From Methylobacter sp. (GTDB lineage Bacteria > Pseudomonadota > Gammaproteobacteria > Methylococcales > Methylomonadaceae), in the NCBI GenBank assembly GCA_023229605.1, contig JALNYY010000045.1:1-27573 (forward strand): 27,573 bases of DNA, written 5' to 3'. A program made the translations under genes and the position numbers. Each line of letters opens with the position of its first letter. Position 1 is the stretch's first letter. The notes beneath the pieces are model-generated. The model was given only the letters and a program-made list of their open reading frames with translations. It made no database searches and had not been told where the DNA came from. Shown here in pieces: positions 16,645-25,182 of this stretch.

Positions 16645-17253
16645 ATGTCGGAAACCAAAAACTGGATGTTGCAGGGCAGCTATTTTGAAACCTGCAATTG
16701 CGAAACCGCCTGCCCATGCGTATGGCTGCAACCGCCGACAGAAGGCGATTGCAAACTATTGGTGGCATGGCATATTGAACAAGGGCATCTGGATGGGCAA
16801 TCACTGGATGGCTTGAATGTCGCGATGGCGTGTTATTCGCCGGGACACATGAAAGACGGCGGCTGGCAGGCGGCTTTATATGTCGACGAATGGGCCGATG
16901 ACAGTCAAGTTGATGCGATTGTGCAAATCTTTAGCGGTCAGCAAGGCGGACATCCTGCTGTTTTAATGAGTTTTGTCGGCGAAGTTTTAGGCGTGAAAAA
17001 AGTGAAAATCGATTACCGTGAGCAGGGCAATACTAGGCGTATGATTATTCCCGATATAGCCCAGGCCGAGATTGAAAGCATTCAGGGCATAACCGGCGGA
17101 CCGGCGACCATCAACAATCCGCCGTTGTGCGTGGTGACAAGCCACCCCACGGTTGTCGCCAAGTCAAAAAATTATCAGTACCGGGATTACGACAAAAACT
17201 GGCAGTTTTCCGAGCGTAACGGTTATTTCTCAGCATTTATTTACCAGCCGTAA
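16645..17253 (+). CDS. DUF1326 domain protein, Cys-rich N-terminus
   Basis: This 202-residue soluble protein of the DUF1326 family has four N-terminal cysteines in a CxCxxxCPC arrangement: Cys17, Cys19, Cys23 and Cys25 in TCNCETACPC, with Cys36 close by. This suggests metal or redox chemistry. It then has a family-typical beta-rich body (FSGQQGGHPAVLMSFVGEVLG and GGPATINNPP). A strong AGGAG is placed six bases before the ATG. The following DUF2182 membrane protein overlaps by one base (TAATG). DUF1326 and DUF2182 genes are often adjacent, which implies a shared function; the biochemical role is not established. Confidence 0.88.
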   Translation: MSETKNWMLQGSYFETCNCETACPCVWLQPPTEGDCKLLVAWHIEQGHLDGQSLDGLNVAMACYSPGHMKDGGWQAALYVDEWADDSQVDAIVQIFSGQQGGHPAVLMSFVGEVLGVKKVKIDYREQGNTRRMIIPDIAQAEIESIQGITGGPATINNPPLCVVTSHPTVVAKSKNYQYRDYDKNWQFSERNGYFSAFIYQP

Positions 17254-18008
17254 TGGGCAGGTTTAACGCCCAGACTTCTATCTTAGCAATTGTGCTGGCA
17301 GGGATTTTTGCTGCCTGGGGCTATCTGTTTTATCAGCATGGCCAAATGGCGTCCCAACCGATGTCGAGCATGTGGATGCCTCCTTCAGAGTCATTGGCAT
17401 GGCGCTTTATAGACTTCGCTTTAGTTTATTTCATGTGGGCGGTCATGATGGCGGCAATGATGCTGCCTTCCGCTATCCCGATGATTTTGGCCTTTGCTAG
17501 AGTATGCCGGCAGCAAAACAAGCCGTCCTCTAAATTGACCGGCCTGTTCATTTCGGCCTATCTGGGCATATGGCTGTTATTCAGTTGTGCGCTAACACTG
17601 CTACAATGGCAAATGCACGGGCTGGCCTGGTTGACTCCCATGATGGATAATCAAAACCCGGTACTGGCCGCCGGTATTTTGTTTTTGGCGGGCTTTTACC
17701 AGTTTATGCCGATAAAGAACGCCTGTTTGACACACTGCAAAACCCCGATGGGTTTTTTATTAAATGAATGGCAGGATGGCGCCGCAGGCGCATTTAAGAT
17801 GGGGCTGAAACACGGCGCAAACTGTTTAGGCTGCTGCTGGGCGCAAATGCTGATTATGTTTGCCGTGGGCGTGATGAATCTGCTGGGCATGGTTTTGATC
17901 ACTTTGCTGGTTATGGCCGAGAAAACCCTGCCTGTTGCATCAAAGCTTATTTGCAAAGCAGTAGGCGCCGCTTTTCTTGTCTGGGGCGCTTTTCTGTTGA
18001 TAATTTAG
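17253..18008 (+). CDS. DUF2182 predicted metal-binding integral membrane protein
   Basis: This 251-residue inner-membrane protein has about six hydrophobic segments (near 8-27, 52-86, 97-116, 134-150, 193-218 and 230-250). Histidine, methionine and cysteine residues are abundant: FMWAVMMAAMMLPSAIPM in the second segment, IKNACLTHCKTP, and LKHGANCLGCCWAQM. This is the DUF2182 pattern, annotated as predicted metal-binding. Translation is coupled to DUF1326 through TAATG. The pair sits in the block that begins with the sigma-54 promoter. Copper or another soft metal is a reasonable guess from the Met/Cys-rich helices, but the sequence does not fix it. Confidence 0.88.
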   Translation: MGRFNAQTSILAIVLAGIFAAWGYLFYQHGQMASQPMSSMWMPPSESLAWRFIDFALVYFMWAVMMAAMMLPSAIPMILAFARVCRQQNKPSSKLTGLFISAYLGIWLLFSCALTLLQWQMHGLAWLTPMMDNQNPVLAAGILFLAGFYQFMPIKNACLTHCKTPMGFLLNEWQDGAAGAFKMGLKHGANCLGCCWAQMLIMFAVGVMNLLGMVLITLLVMAEKTLPVASKLICKAVGAAFLVWGAFLLII

Positions 18009-18056
18009 ATTGTGACCGCTTTAAATTTCTATTCATAAACCTGAGAAAATTATTGT

Positions 18057-19103
18057 ATGAAAGTACGTTCGTTATTTGCCGTTTCGATTTTGTTGTCCGC
18101 TATCAGCGGCGTTGTTCATGCCACGACCTACACGTTGCCGGAACACAGCAATGACACTGTCATCACGCAATTCCAAGACGATGTGCCGTTAACCCGTGCG
18201 GATCAAAACGAGACCTTACTGGATGTGGCCAGGCGCTTTCTTCTGGGACAAACGGAAATAGTCAGGTTGAACCCCGACGTCGACCGCTGGCATATAAAAA
18301 AGGACGAAATTGTGCGTTTATCCAACAGACGCATTTTACCGGATACGCCTCACGAAGGGATTACCTTAAATATCGCCGAATACCGCATGTATTATTATCC
18401 GCCGATTCAAAAAGGATCGGCGCCGCAAGTGATGTCCTATGCCCATGGCGTAGGCCGGCAGGACTGGAAAACGCCTCTGGGTAAAACCAGCATTGTGCAG
18501 AAAGTCAAAGATCCGGCATGGCATCCGCCGGAGTCGATAAGGCGCGAACACGCGGCAAATGGCGATCCTTTGCCGGCCGTCGTTCCGCCTGGTCCGCATA
18601 ATCCTTTGGGGGCGTATATGTTGCATCTGGGCGTTCCCGGCGGCTATCTGATACACGGCACCGATATAGACAAGATTTACGGCATAGGCATGCAGATAAC
18701 GCATGGTTGCGTGCGGATGTATCCTGAAGATATTGAGGCGTTATACAACTCGGTTCCGGTAGGAACGCCGGTCTATATTGTCAAGCAACCGATCAAGGTC
18801 GGATGGTTGGACAATACGCTTTACATAGAAGCGCATCCCGATTTGGAGGGAGAGGAAACAACCCTGAGTCAGAAACTTGATGCATCATTAAAGCTTATTC
18901 AAAAAGCCAATAATATCCCCGGCGCATATGCTGCAAGCCAGTCGGGAGCCATGCCTGAGTTTGACCGGGCAGCACTAAATCAAGCCCTTACAGCGCTGGA
19001 TGGAAACCCGGTGGCGATTTATCAAAGACTGCCGCAGCCGCAACCGGTATCGTTGCCCGCAACAGGCCATGGCTCTAAGGGAGGGTATTATCATGGCATT
19101 TAG
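18057..19103 (+). CDS. L,D-transpeptidase (YkuD/ErfK family) with LysM-like domain
   Basis: This 348-residue periplasmic enzyme is of the group that forms meso-Dap-meso-Dap crosslinks or anchors Braun lipoprotein to peptidoglycan. It has a signal peptide (1-22, ending VVHA). A LysM-like peptidoglycan-binding region (about 50-93, with LLDVARRFLLGQTEIVRLNP) follows. The catalytic YkuD domain (about 100-240) has His200 in LIHGTD and the nucleophile Cys218 in THGCVRMYPEDIEALY. All catalytic residues are present. The C-terminal tail (about 255-348) is Pro/Gly-rich with no known domain. It starts 48 bases after DUF2182 on the same strand and could belong to that transcript, though its housekeeping role suggests its own promoter. 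No clear ribosome binding site is seen. Confidence 0.93.
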   Translation: MKVRSLFAVSILLSAISGVVHATTYTLPEHSNDTVITQFQDDVPLTRADQNETLLDVARRFLLGQTEIVRLNPDVDRWHIKKDEIVRLSNRRILPDTPHEGITLNIAEYRMYYYPPIQKGSAPQVMSYAHGVGRQDWKTPLGKTSIVQKVKDPAWHPPESIRREHAANGDPLPAVVPPGPHNPLGAYMLHLGVPGGYLIHGTDIDKIYGIGMQITHGCVRMYPEDIEALYNSVPVGTPVYIVKQPIKVGWLDNTLYIEAHPDLEGEETTLSQKLDASLKLIQKANNIPGAYAASQSGAMPEFDRAALNQALTALDGNPVAIYQRLPQPQPVSLPATGHGSKGGYYHGI

Positions 19104-19134
19104 TTTCGGCGGTGAACGGTTGGCAGAGTAACGG

Positions 19135-19446
19135 TTATTTAACAATATGATCCTGGGTGTCTTTTTTGCCCAGGTTATCCACCCAGCTGACGGTGATTTT
19201 ATCGCCGATGCTGCCGCCTTTCAGCATAAAAGCAAAGTAAGGATCTTTGGAAATATTGGCGCCAATGGTGCCGGTAATAATGACGTTTTTATTATGTTTT
19301 ACCGTTAGTTTCTGGATGAAATGCGCGGGGATTAATGCGTCGGTTTTGGCGTCCCGATTGCGTCCGTGTTCCATCGGGTGGGCTATCAGCATTCTGATTT
19401 GCGTCTTGCCGTCCATGCGTTTGGTGCGGATTTTAATGCTCGACAT
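19135..19446 (-). CDS. soxZ: Thiosulfate carrier subunit SoxZ
   Basis: SoxZ pairs with SoxY to form the carrier that holds sulfur intermediates during thiosulfate oxidation. The start at 19446 gives MSSIKIRTKRMDGKTQIRML, the family N-terminus, and 103 residues. A start at 19467 would add MAAASVN and overlap soxY. Family features are AHPMEHGRNRDAK, FIQKLTVKHN and DPYFAFMLKGGSIGDKITVSW. It begins 7 bases after the soxY stop, so the pair is an operon. No soxX, soxA, soxB or soxCD gene lies in this window. Confidence 0.93.
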   Translation of the reverse strand: MSSIKIRTKRMDGKTQIRMLIAHPMEHGRNRDAKTDALIPAHFIQKLTVKHNKNVIITGTIGANISKDPYFAFMLKGGSIGDKITVSWVDNLGKKDTQDHIVK

Positions 19447-19453
19447 GTTAACG

Positions 19454-19918
19454 CTAGCAGCCGCCAAGGGTGACGATTATTTTCTCGGCGGCACTGTAAA
19501 ACCCTTCGCCGGTCTCTACGATGACCACTACAGCGGATGACTCGGCTATTTTTAAGCGAGTCGATACAAACGGCTCCAAATCCGGCGACAATTCGAATTT
19601 GGCGGCCAAGGGTATCGGGTTTTTCTCGACCAGTATCGCAATGCTCTCGACATTGTTCAGGCTGCTGGTTACCGTAATGGGCACGGCGGCTCCATTTTCC
19701 GCAGTTTTAGGAATCTGGATGCCGATTTTGTCGGACTCGATGATTTGCCGGTCTTTGAATAAACGCTTTAAAGTCTGTTGCAGAATGGTCGTGGATGGGG
19801 TGTCGGCAAGCCATTCTGCGTTGGCATCGGGCGAATCCAGCAGTCCTCCGGCTGCGATAAGCGAATAACCGCCGAAAGCGACAGACTTCTTGATGAATGT
19901 CCTGCGGTTGTCGCTCAT
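19454..19918 (-). CDS. soxY: Thiosulfate carrier subunit SoxY
   Basis: SoxY carries sulfur intermediates on a C-terminal cysteine. The 154-residue precursor has a twin-arginine signal (RRTFIKK at 5-11, hydrophobic stretch to about 26, cleavage near DANA), as SoxY is exported by Tat with SoxZ. The mature part ends IIVTLGGC. Most SoxY end in GGCGG or similar; here the swinging-arm Cys154 is the last residue. The gene lies 30 bases downstream of thiE, in line with a thiD-thiE-soxY-soxZ transcript. The start has no strong ribosome binding site. The function as sulfur carrier is inferred from family; a partial Sox system might serve another sulfur step. Confidence 0.9.
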   Translation of the reverse strand: MSDNRRTFIKKSVAFGGYSLIAAGGLLDSPDANAEWLADTPSTTILQQTLKRLFKDRQIIESDKIGIQIPKTAENGAAVPITVTSSLNNVESIAILVEKNPIPLAAKFELSPDLEPFVSTRLKIAESSAVVVIVETGEGFYSAAEKIIVTLGGC

Positions 19919-19948
19919 GAATAGGTTATCCCGGTTTGATTTAAAGCA

Positions 19949-20569
19949 TTAATGATTAAATAAGGCCTGATAAGCCCGAGCCGATTGTTCCGGCTGATGG
20001 TCGAATATCCCGCCGATGACCGCTAACAAATCGGCCCCTGCAGCAAGTAACTGGGGGCCATTTTCCGGCAAAATGCCGCCTATGGCAACAATGGGAATCG
20101 CAAGCGCACGTTTTGCCTGCCGTAGTGTTTCAATATCGGCCGGCCCTGCCAACGGTTTTGAATTGGACGGGAAAAATCGTCCGAACGCGGCATAAGTCGC
20201 GCCTTGCGCTTGGGCTGCTATGGCCTGCTCGACAGCGTTGTAGCAGGAAACGCCGATAATGGCGCCGCTGCCCAACCGTTTTCTTGCCTGGGTCACCGCG
20301 CCGTCTTCTCTGCCGAGATGGACGCCGTCAGCGCCTGCCAGCGCAGCAAGTTCGATGTCATCATTGATCAGCAACGGCACGTTATGCCGGTGGCAGATTT
20401 TAACCAGCTCACGGGCTAGAAATAGCGCGTCCTGCGGATACTTGTCCCGGTATTGCACGACGACTGCGCCGCCTTTAATGGCCGCTGCAACTTCGTTAAT
20501 GATGGTGTCTGGAGATTTACTTGCGGTCTGGGTGATTGCGTACAGTCCGCTTCTAGGGAATTTAATCAC
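19949..20569 (-). CDS. thiE: Thiamine-phosphate synthase ThiE
   Basis: ThiE couples HMP-pyrophosphate and thiazole phosphate to thiamine phosphate in a TIM-barrel fold. The 206-residue length is typical. Family motifs are VVQYRDK (substrate-binding Gln/Arg), LLINDDIELA, DGVHLGREDG, IIGVSCYN, YAAFGRFFPSNSKP and PIVAIGGILPEN. The start overlaps the thiD stop by four bases (ATGA), so they are coupled. Confidence 0.95.
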   Translation of the reverse strand: MIKFPRSGLYAITQTASKSPDTIINEVAAAIKGGAVVVQYRDKYPQDALFLARELVKICHRHNVPLLINDDIELAALAGADGVHLGREDGAVTQARKRLGSGAIIGVSCYNAVEQAIAAQAQGATYAAFGRFFPSNSKPLAGPADIETLRQAKRALAIPIVAIGGILPENGPQLLAAGADLLAVIGGIFDHQPEQSARAYQALFNH

Positions 20570-21354
20570 TCTTCGTTCATCCAGAAAAATCGATTGGGAA
20601 TGTGTTGGCCTTTGCCCGGATGGTAAGCGTCATTTAATGAGTTCCAGGTATATTCCTGGGCTTCCATGACCGCTTGCAACGGTTCCAGGCCGTGCGCTAT
20701 CAAGGCCGCAATACTGGAAGCCAGCGTGCAGCCGGAACCGTGATAGCTGAACGGCAATCTGTCCCAAGTGTAGGTTTCCCAGCTGCGCCGGTCATGGAAC
20801 AGCTGATTGCTGACCGAAGGCGTATCTTCATGGCTGCCGGTAATCAGCACATAGGCGCAGCCTTTTTCCAGTAATTCCAGGCCGCAGCCGTTAAGATCGG
20901 TCAATCCCGCCAGTTTGCGGGCTTCTTCGCTGTTGGGCGTTAACACGGTAGTGCAGGGCAGCAGTAAGTCAACAATAGCGGCGATGAGCCGGTCGTTAGA
21001 CAGTTCGGCGCCGCCGCCCGCAGCCAGTACCGGGTCCAGGATCACCGGAATATGCGGGTGCTGTTTTAATACGGCATGAATGGCGGCGGCGGTTTCATGA
21101 TGGCCGATCAAGCCGATTTTAAAAGCTTTGACCGGCAGGTCATCCAATAAGGTGTTGGCCTGGCTGATGATAGCTTCCGGGCTTTGCGGAATGAGCTTTT
21201 TGACATTCCGGGTGTCCTGTTCGGTCAGGGCGGTGATGACGCTGGCGGCGTGGCAGCGATGGCTGACCAGAGTTTCAATGTCGGCCTGCACCCCGGCGCC
21301 TCCGCTGGGGTCATGGCCGGAAAACGAAAGCACAACGGGGCGGTTTAAGGTCAT
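20566..21354 (-). CDS. thiD: Hydroxymethylpyrimidine/phosphomethylpyrimidine kinase ThiD
   Basis: ThiD phosphorylates HMP and HMP-P in thiamine synthesis (ribokinase fold). I chose the ATG at 21354 (MTLNRPVVLSFSGHDPSGGA), giving 262 residues, because the family starts there. An in-frame ATG at 21432 would add 26 residues rich in Pro/Ser/Thr encoded by a 9-base tandem repeat, unlike any ThiD. Family motifs are SGHDPSGGAGVQADI, TALTEQDTRNV, KIGLIG, VLDPVLAAGGG and TVLTPNSEEA. The anion-hole region YHGSGCTLASSIAA has the catalytic DTxGAGD-equivalent as YHGSGC. thiE follows with an ATGA overlap. No TPP riboswitch was found upstream. Confidence 0.94.
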   Translation of the reverse strand: MTLNRPVVLSFSGHDPSGGAGVQADIETLVSHRCHAASVITALTEQDTRNVKKLIPQSPEAIISQANTLLDDLPVKAFKIGLIGHHETAAAIHAVLKQHPHIPVILDPVLAAGGGAELSNDRLIAAIVDLLLPCTTVLTPNSEEARKLAGLTDLNGCGLELLEKGCAYVLITGSHEDTPSVSNQLFHDRRSWETYTWDRLPFSYHGSGCTLASSIAALIAHGLEPLQAVMEAQEYTWNSLNDAYHPGKGQHIPNRFFWMNEE

Positions 21355-21364
21355 GATGGTTATT

Positions 21365-21388
21365 GAGGGTGTGGAGGGTGTGGAGGGT
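21365..21388. repeat. 9-base tandem repeat before thiD
   Basis: GAGGGTGTG is repeated twice with a third partial copy (GAGGGTATA), just before the chosen thiD start. It would fall in the thiD 5' leader. Slippage could change leader length. Confidence 0.6.
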
Positions 21389-21474
21389 ATAACTTGCGGC
21401 ATGGGGAACCAGCAAGATGTGGTTTTGGGCATCTTCGCATGAAATTCTGCAACAAGCCGGTAATAGAAAATGTT

Positions 21475-21483
21475 ATTTTATCA
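21475..21483 (-). promoter_or_regulatory. thiD: Candidate extended -10 for the thiD operon
   Basis: Read on the minus strand, this is TGATAAAAT, an extended -10 (TG-N-TAAAAT). No -35 match lies at the right spacing. It is 121 bases before the thiD ATG. Confidence 0.3.
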
Positions 21484-21599
21484 GTTCCGTTGCGGCTGGC
21501 GCCATAGTCTTTGCTCGGGCAGGGAAAACGATCTGCAAGGGTTTTCGTCAAAGACAGTGTGTTATGCTTATTCACCAATAAAACACAGGATGGAAAGCA

Positions 21600-23369
21600 G
21601 TGCGGTTAACAGAAACGGACAATCAAGCCTATTTCGATAAACACAAGGCCAGAGAGAAAATCTGCGCCGGTTGGTTAAAAGAGCAAAGCAAAGCAGCCCG
21701 TAAACCTATTTTGTTTGCAGCTATTGCAGGCATTGCCAACGGCTTGGGCGTGATTGTCCAAGCGGCGGCGCTTGCCTTTATCCTGCAAGCCGTCATTATC
21801 GACAAGCTGCCATGGGCGTCTTTAATTATGCCGTTCATGGTGCTGGCAACCGTTTTCATCCTGCGCAGCTTGTGCGTTTATTTGCATCAGACATGGGGAT
21901 TCGAGGCCGGAGCCCAAGTCAGGGCGTCGGTAAGACAGCGGTTGTTTGACAAATTTTTAACGCTGGGACCGGCGGCTGTCAAACAACGGCAAAGCGGTGA
22001 ATTGGCGGCCGTTACGCTGGAACAGGTCGATGCGTTGGAAAATTATTTTTCGCGTTATTTGCCTCAGCAAATGATAGTCGGCGTAGTGCCGGTTATCATG
22101 ATTGTAGTGGTCATGCCGGTCAATTGGGTGGTTGGTTTGATATTTTTATCGACCGGTCCGCTGGTGCCGGTTTTTATGGCATTAGTCGGTATGGGGGCCG
22201 CCTCCGCTAACCGCAGCCAGTTTTTGGCGATGGCGAGAATGAGCGGTTATTTCCTGGACCGTTTGCAGGGATTGGCGACACTTAAGTTGTTTGGCCAGGT
22301 TACTCAGGAATTGGCGACGATCAATAGGATTGCTGATGGTTTTCGGGAAAAAACCATGGCGGTACTGCGAATTGCGTTTTTATCGTCGGCCATTCTGGAG
22401 TTTTTCAGTGCGGTTGCGGTTGCCCTGGTGGCTGTCTATGTCGGGCTGGGCTTATTGGGACAGATTCATTTCGGCCCGGCCGGGCATATCAGTTTAAGTG
22501 AAGCGTTGTTTGTTCTGCTGCTGGCTCCTGAATTTTTTATGCCGCTCAGGCAATTGGCCGTCAATTACCATGACCGGGCCGCAGCGTTAGGCGCGACTGA
22601 CGCCATCCTGGCGATACTGGAACAAGGCGCTGATGCGGTGGATGCAAGCGATAGTGGCGAAGGAGGCGTATCAATCGCGAATGATGCGCTTCGTGCCTCG
22701 GCATCATCCTACGGTGATTTTCAGGGCAACCTCATCGAATTTCACAATATCGGCAAGTCTTACGGCAGGCGGCAGGTCTTAATCGGCATCAATCTGCACA
22801 TTGCCGCCGGTGAAAAAATCGCCTTGGTCGGCGAGTCCGGCGCAGGAAAGACAACTTTTTTGAACCTGTTGTTAGGCTTTGAGGCCGCCACAGAAGGCCG
22901 GGTATTGCTTAACGGCTTCACGGTTACCCGTGAATGCGCCGCACGGACTATTGCATGGGCTGGACAAAACGCCTACATTTTCCACGGCACTATCGAAGAC
23001 AATATCGCGCTGGCCGACCCCGATGCATCCGAACAAAGCATTGCCAATGCGGCAGAGGCGGCCGGTGTTACCGAATTTTGCGCGCAATTGCCGGAAGGCT
23101 TGCTTACCCCGATCGGCGAGCGGGGCTATGGTTTGTCGGGCGGGCAGGTGCAAAGAATCGCGCTGGCCAGGGCATTTTTAAAAAATGCCGACATTGTGTT
23201 GCTGGACGAGCCTACCGCCAATCTCGATGCAGCCAACAAAACGCTGCTGTTGGATGTCATCGATCGCTTGTTTGCCGATAAAACCTTGATTATCGCCAGT
23301 CATGACCAGGAGGTGGTTCATCGAATGGACAGGCGGATAGAGTTGCAGCAAGGGCGGTTGGCATCATGA
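21600..23369 (+). CDS. cydD: Thiol reductant ABC exporter subunit CydD
   Basis: CydD is one half of the CydDC heterodimer, which exports glutathione and cysteine to the periplasm and is needed for cytochrome bd assembly. It is 589 residues from a GTG start with a GGAAAG ribosome binding site. The transmembrane part spans about residues 35-325 with six helices. ATPase motifs are GESGAGKTT (411-419), LSGGQ (512-516), IVLLDE (532-537) and H-loop His568. Length matches E. coli CydD (588). cydC follows with an ATGA overlap. No cydAB lies in the window. Confidence 0.93.
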   Translation: MRLTETDNQAYFDKHKAREKICAGWLKEQSKAARKPILFAAIAGIANGLGVIVQAAALAFILQAVIIDKLPWASLIMPFMVLATVFILRSLCVYLHQTWGFEAGAQVRASVRQRLFDKFLTLGPAAVKQRQSGELAAVTLEQVDALENYFSRYLPQQMIVGVVPVIMIVVVMPVNWVVGLIFLSTGPLVPVFMALVGMGAASANRSQFLAMARMSGYFLDRLQGLATLKLFGQVTQELATINRIADGFREKTMAVLRIAFLSSAILEFFSAVAVALVAVYVGLGLLGQIHFGPAGHISLSEALFVLLLAPEFFMPLRQLAVNYHDRAAALGATDAILAILEQGADAVDASDSGEGGVSIANDALRASASSYGDFQGNLIEFHNIGKSYGRRQVLIGINLHIAAGEKIALVGESGAGKTTFLNLLLGFEAATEGRVLLNGFTVTRECAARTIAWAGQNAYIFHGTIEDNIALADPDASEQSIANAAEAAGVTEFCAQLPEGLLTPIGERGYGLSGGQVQRIALARAFLKNADIVLLDEPTANLDAANKTLLLDVIDRLFADKTLIIASHDQEVVHRMDRRIELQQGRLAS

Positions 23370-25045
23370 AAGATTTATGGTTTTTCCTGAAATTATTCAA
23401 ACCGCATGGCGGCTGGTTAGCGGGCGGAATTTTCCTGGCATTGCTGACTGCATTGGCTTCTATCGCCTTGTTGACGCTGTCCGGCTGGTTTATCAGTTCT
23501 TCTGCGATAGCGGGATTAGCCGCTGTTGACGGCAATACGCTTGCCTTCAATTTTATGCTGCCTGCCGCGCAAATCCGTGCTTTGGCGATTACCCGCACGT
23601 TGGGGCGTTATGGCGAACGCTTAGTGACCCATGAGGCGACTTTTCGGGTATTGGCAGGCATACGCAGCTGGTTTTTTCAGCAGCTTATTCCGTTGGTTCC
23701 GGGGCGTTTGTCGGTCATGCGCAGCGGCGATTTGCTGTCGCGCATGACGGCCGATATTGACGCCTTGGACGCGCTGTATTTGCGATTGCTTGCCCCTGCC
23801 GTTGTGGCGACGATTGGAGTAACCGCAGTCACTATCTTTTTGGCCTCATATTCCCCCTTAATCAGTTTGGCTACAGGCCTTATGTTGATTATCGCCTCGA
23901 TTTGGGTGCCGTGGGTTTTTAGTCGTTTGGGGCGCGCCGGTGCGGAAGAAATCGTCGTATTGGCCGCAAATTTCCGGATTAGGCAAATCGATATGATGCA
24001 GGGGCTGGCGGATTTAATCGCCAACCGGGCTTACGGGCGGTTTAGCGCTTTTCTCGGGCAGTTTTCCGATTTGATGATCGTCACCCAACGGCGGAATAAC
24101 CGCTTGTCGGCGATTTCTTCGGCATTCACCTTATTGCTGTCGCAAAGCACATTATTAATGGCAGTGGCGCTTGCGGCGATAGCGTTTAAAGACGGCCTGT
24201 TATCAGGGCCGGATTTAGCCGTGGTTGTTTTTTGCGTGATAGCGGTTTTCGAGTTGGTGACGCCTTTGCCGCAAGCCATGCAAATGCTGGCGAAAACCCA
24301 GAAAGCCGCCCGGCGTATCAGGCAGGTTACCGAAATGCCGCCGACAATTACTGCGCCGATTCAGCCGTTAGCATTGCCGGGCCGCTATGATTTGCAGTTG
24401 AACGATGTGAGCTTTTGTTATCCTGCTCAGCAGGACAGGGTGCTGAAAAACATCAGCCTGACTCTTCCGCAGGGCGGTAAAGTCGCCATAGTCGGCCCCA
24501 GCGGTTCGGGTAAGACCACTTTGCTCCACCTGTTAATGCGTTATTACGATCCCGAACAGGGCAGTGTGTTATTGGCCGGACAAAATATCCGGCGATATGA
24601 CGCCGATGAATTAATGAGCTGTTTTGGCGTATTGTCGCAACGCAGTCAATTGTTTGCAGCCACTATTAAGGAAAACCTGTTAATCGCCAAACCGGACGCC
24701 TCGGCAACGGAACTGAATGCCGCGATTAAAGCCGCGGGACTGGAAAATTTTATCGGTTATCTGCCGGAAGGCCTCGATACCTGGGTAGGCGAAAGCGGCG
24801 TGAAAGTGTCGGGTGGCGAGGCGCGGCGGATCGCCTTGGCGCGGCTTTATCTTAGAAATGCGCCGGTATTAATCTTGGATGAGCCGACCGAAGGCTTGGA
24901 CAGCGATACGGAGCGGGATGTATTTGCAGCGCTGGCGGATTTTGCCAGGGATAAAACCGTGATAATGGTGACTCACCGTGAGGCCGGGTTGGGTTTGGTC
25001 GATGTGGTTTATGGCATGGAGCGGGGCGTTTTGCGGGAGATGTAA
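23366..25045 (+). CDS. cydC: Thiol reductant ABC exporter subunit CydC
   Basis: This is the second half of the CydDC inner-membrane exporter, 559 residues, overlapping cydD by four bases (ATGA). The N-terminal membrane domain (about 15-310) opens with GGWLAGGIFLALLTALASIA and has LLTLSGWFISSSAIAG, a CydC hallmark. ATPase motifs are GPSGSGKTT (377-385), signature VSGGE (481-485), Walker B VLILDE (501-506) and His537 in THREA. The family position of cydC after cydD and the length (E. coli 573) support the call. A repeat-rich gap follows the stop. Confidence 0.93.
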   Translation: MKDLWFFLKLFKPHGGWLAGGIFLALLTALASIALLTLSGWFISSSAIAGLAAVDGNTLAFNFMLPAAQIRALAITRTLGRYGERLVTHEATFRVLAGIRSWFFQQLIPLVPGRLSVMRSGDLLSRMTADIDALDALYLRLLAPAVVATIGVTAVTIFLASYSPLISLATGLMLIIASIWVPWVFSRLGRAGAEEIVVLAANFRIRQIDMMQGLADLIANRAYGRFSAFLGQFSDLMIVTQRRNNRLSAISSAFTLLLSQSTLLMAVALAAIAFKDGLLSGPDLAVVVFCVIAVFELVTPLPQAMQMLAKTQKAARRIRQVTEMPPTITAPIQPLALPGRYDLQLNDVSFCYPAQQDRVLKNISLTLPQGGKVAIVGPSGSGKTTLLHLLMRYYDPEQGSVLLAGQNIRRYDADELMSCFGVLSQRSQLFAATIKENLLIAKPDASATELNAAIKAAGLENFIGYLPEGLDTWVGESGVKVSGGEARRIALARLYLRNAPVLILDEPTEGLDSDTERDVFAALADFARDKTVIMVTHREAGLGLVDVVYGMERGVLREM

Positions 25046-25089
25046 CCTTACGAAGAAATGGGTTAGTTTGATCAGCGTTTCAGTATAGC

Positions 25090-25169
25090 GTAGGCAGGAA
25101 TAAGGCCATCCAAGGTTCTCCTGAGCAAGGCGAAGGGTGCGTAGCGAGAACCGGCTTATTCCGGCCTAC
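25090..25169. repeat. Long imperfect palindrome after cydC
   Basis: GTAGGCAGGAATAAG (25090-25104) pairs with CTTATTCCGGCCTAC (25155-25169), 14 of 15 bases. Inside it, GGTTCTC (25114-25120) pairs with GAGAACC (25146-25152). An 80-base structured element of this type is likely a dispersed repeat. It may also stop transcription between the convergent cydC and thioesterase genes. Confidence 0.65.
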
Positions 25170-25182
25170 TGGGCTGTACGTG

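Noticed and set aside
19447..19467. N-terminal extension of soxZ
   Set aside because: It would overlap soxY; the family N-terminus begins at 19446.
21355..21432. N-terminal extension of thiD
   Set aside because: The added residues come from a 9-base tandem repeat and have no family similarity.
21563..21568. cydD -10 element TATGCT
   Set aside because: No acceptable -35 at 16-18 bases spacing and the hexamer match is moderate.
21355..21599. TPP riboswitch upstream of thiD
   Set aside because: No CTGAGA or other conserved THI-box sequence was found on the minus strand of this gap.
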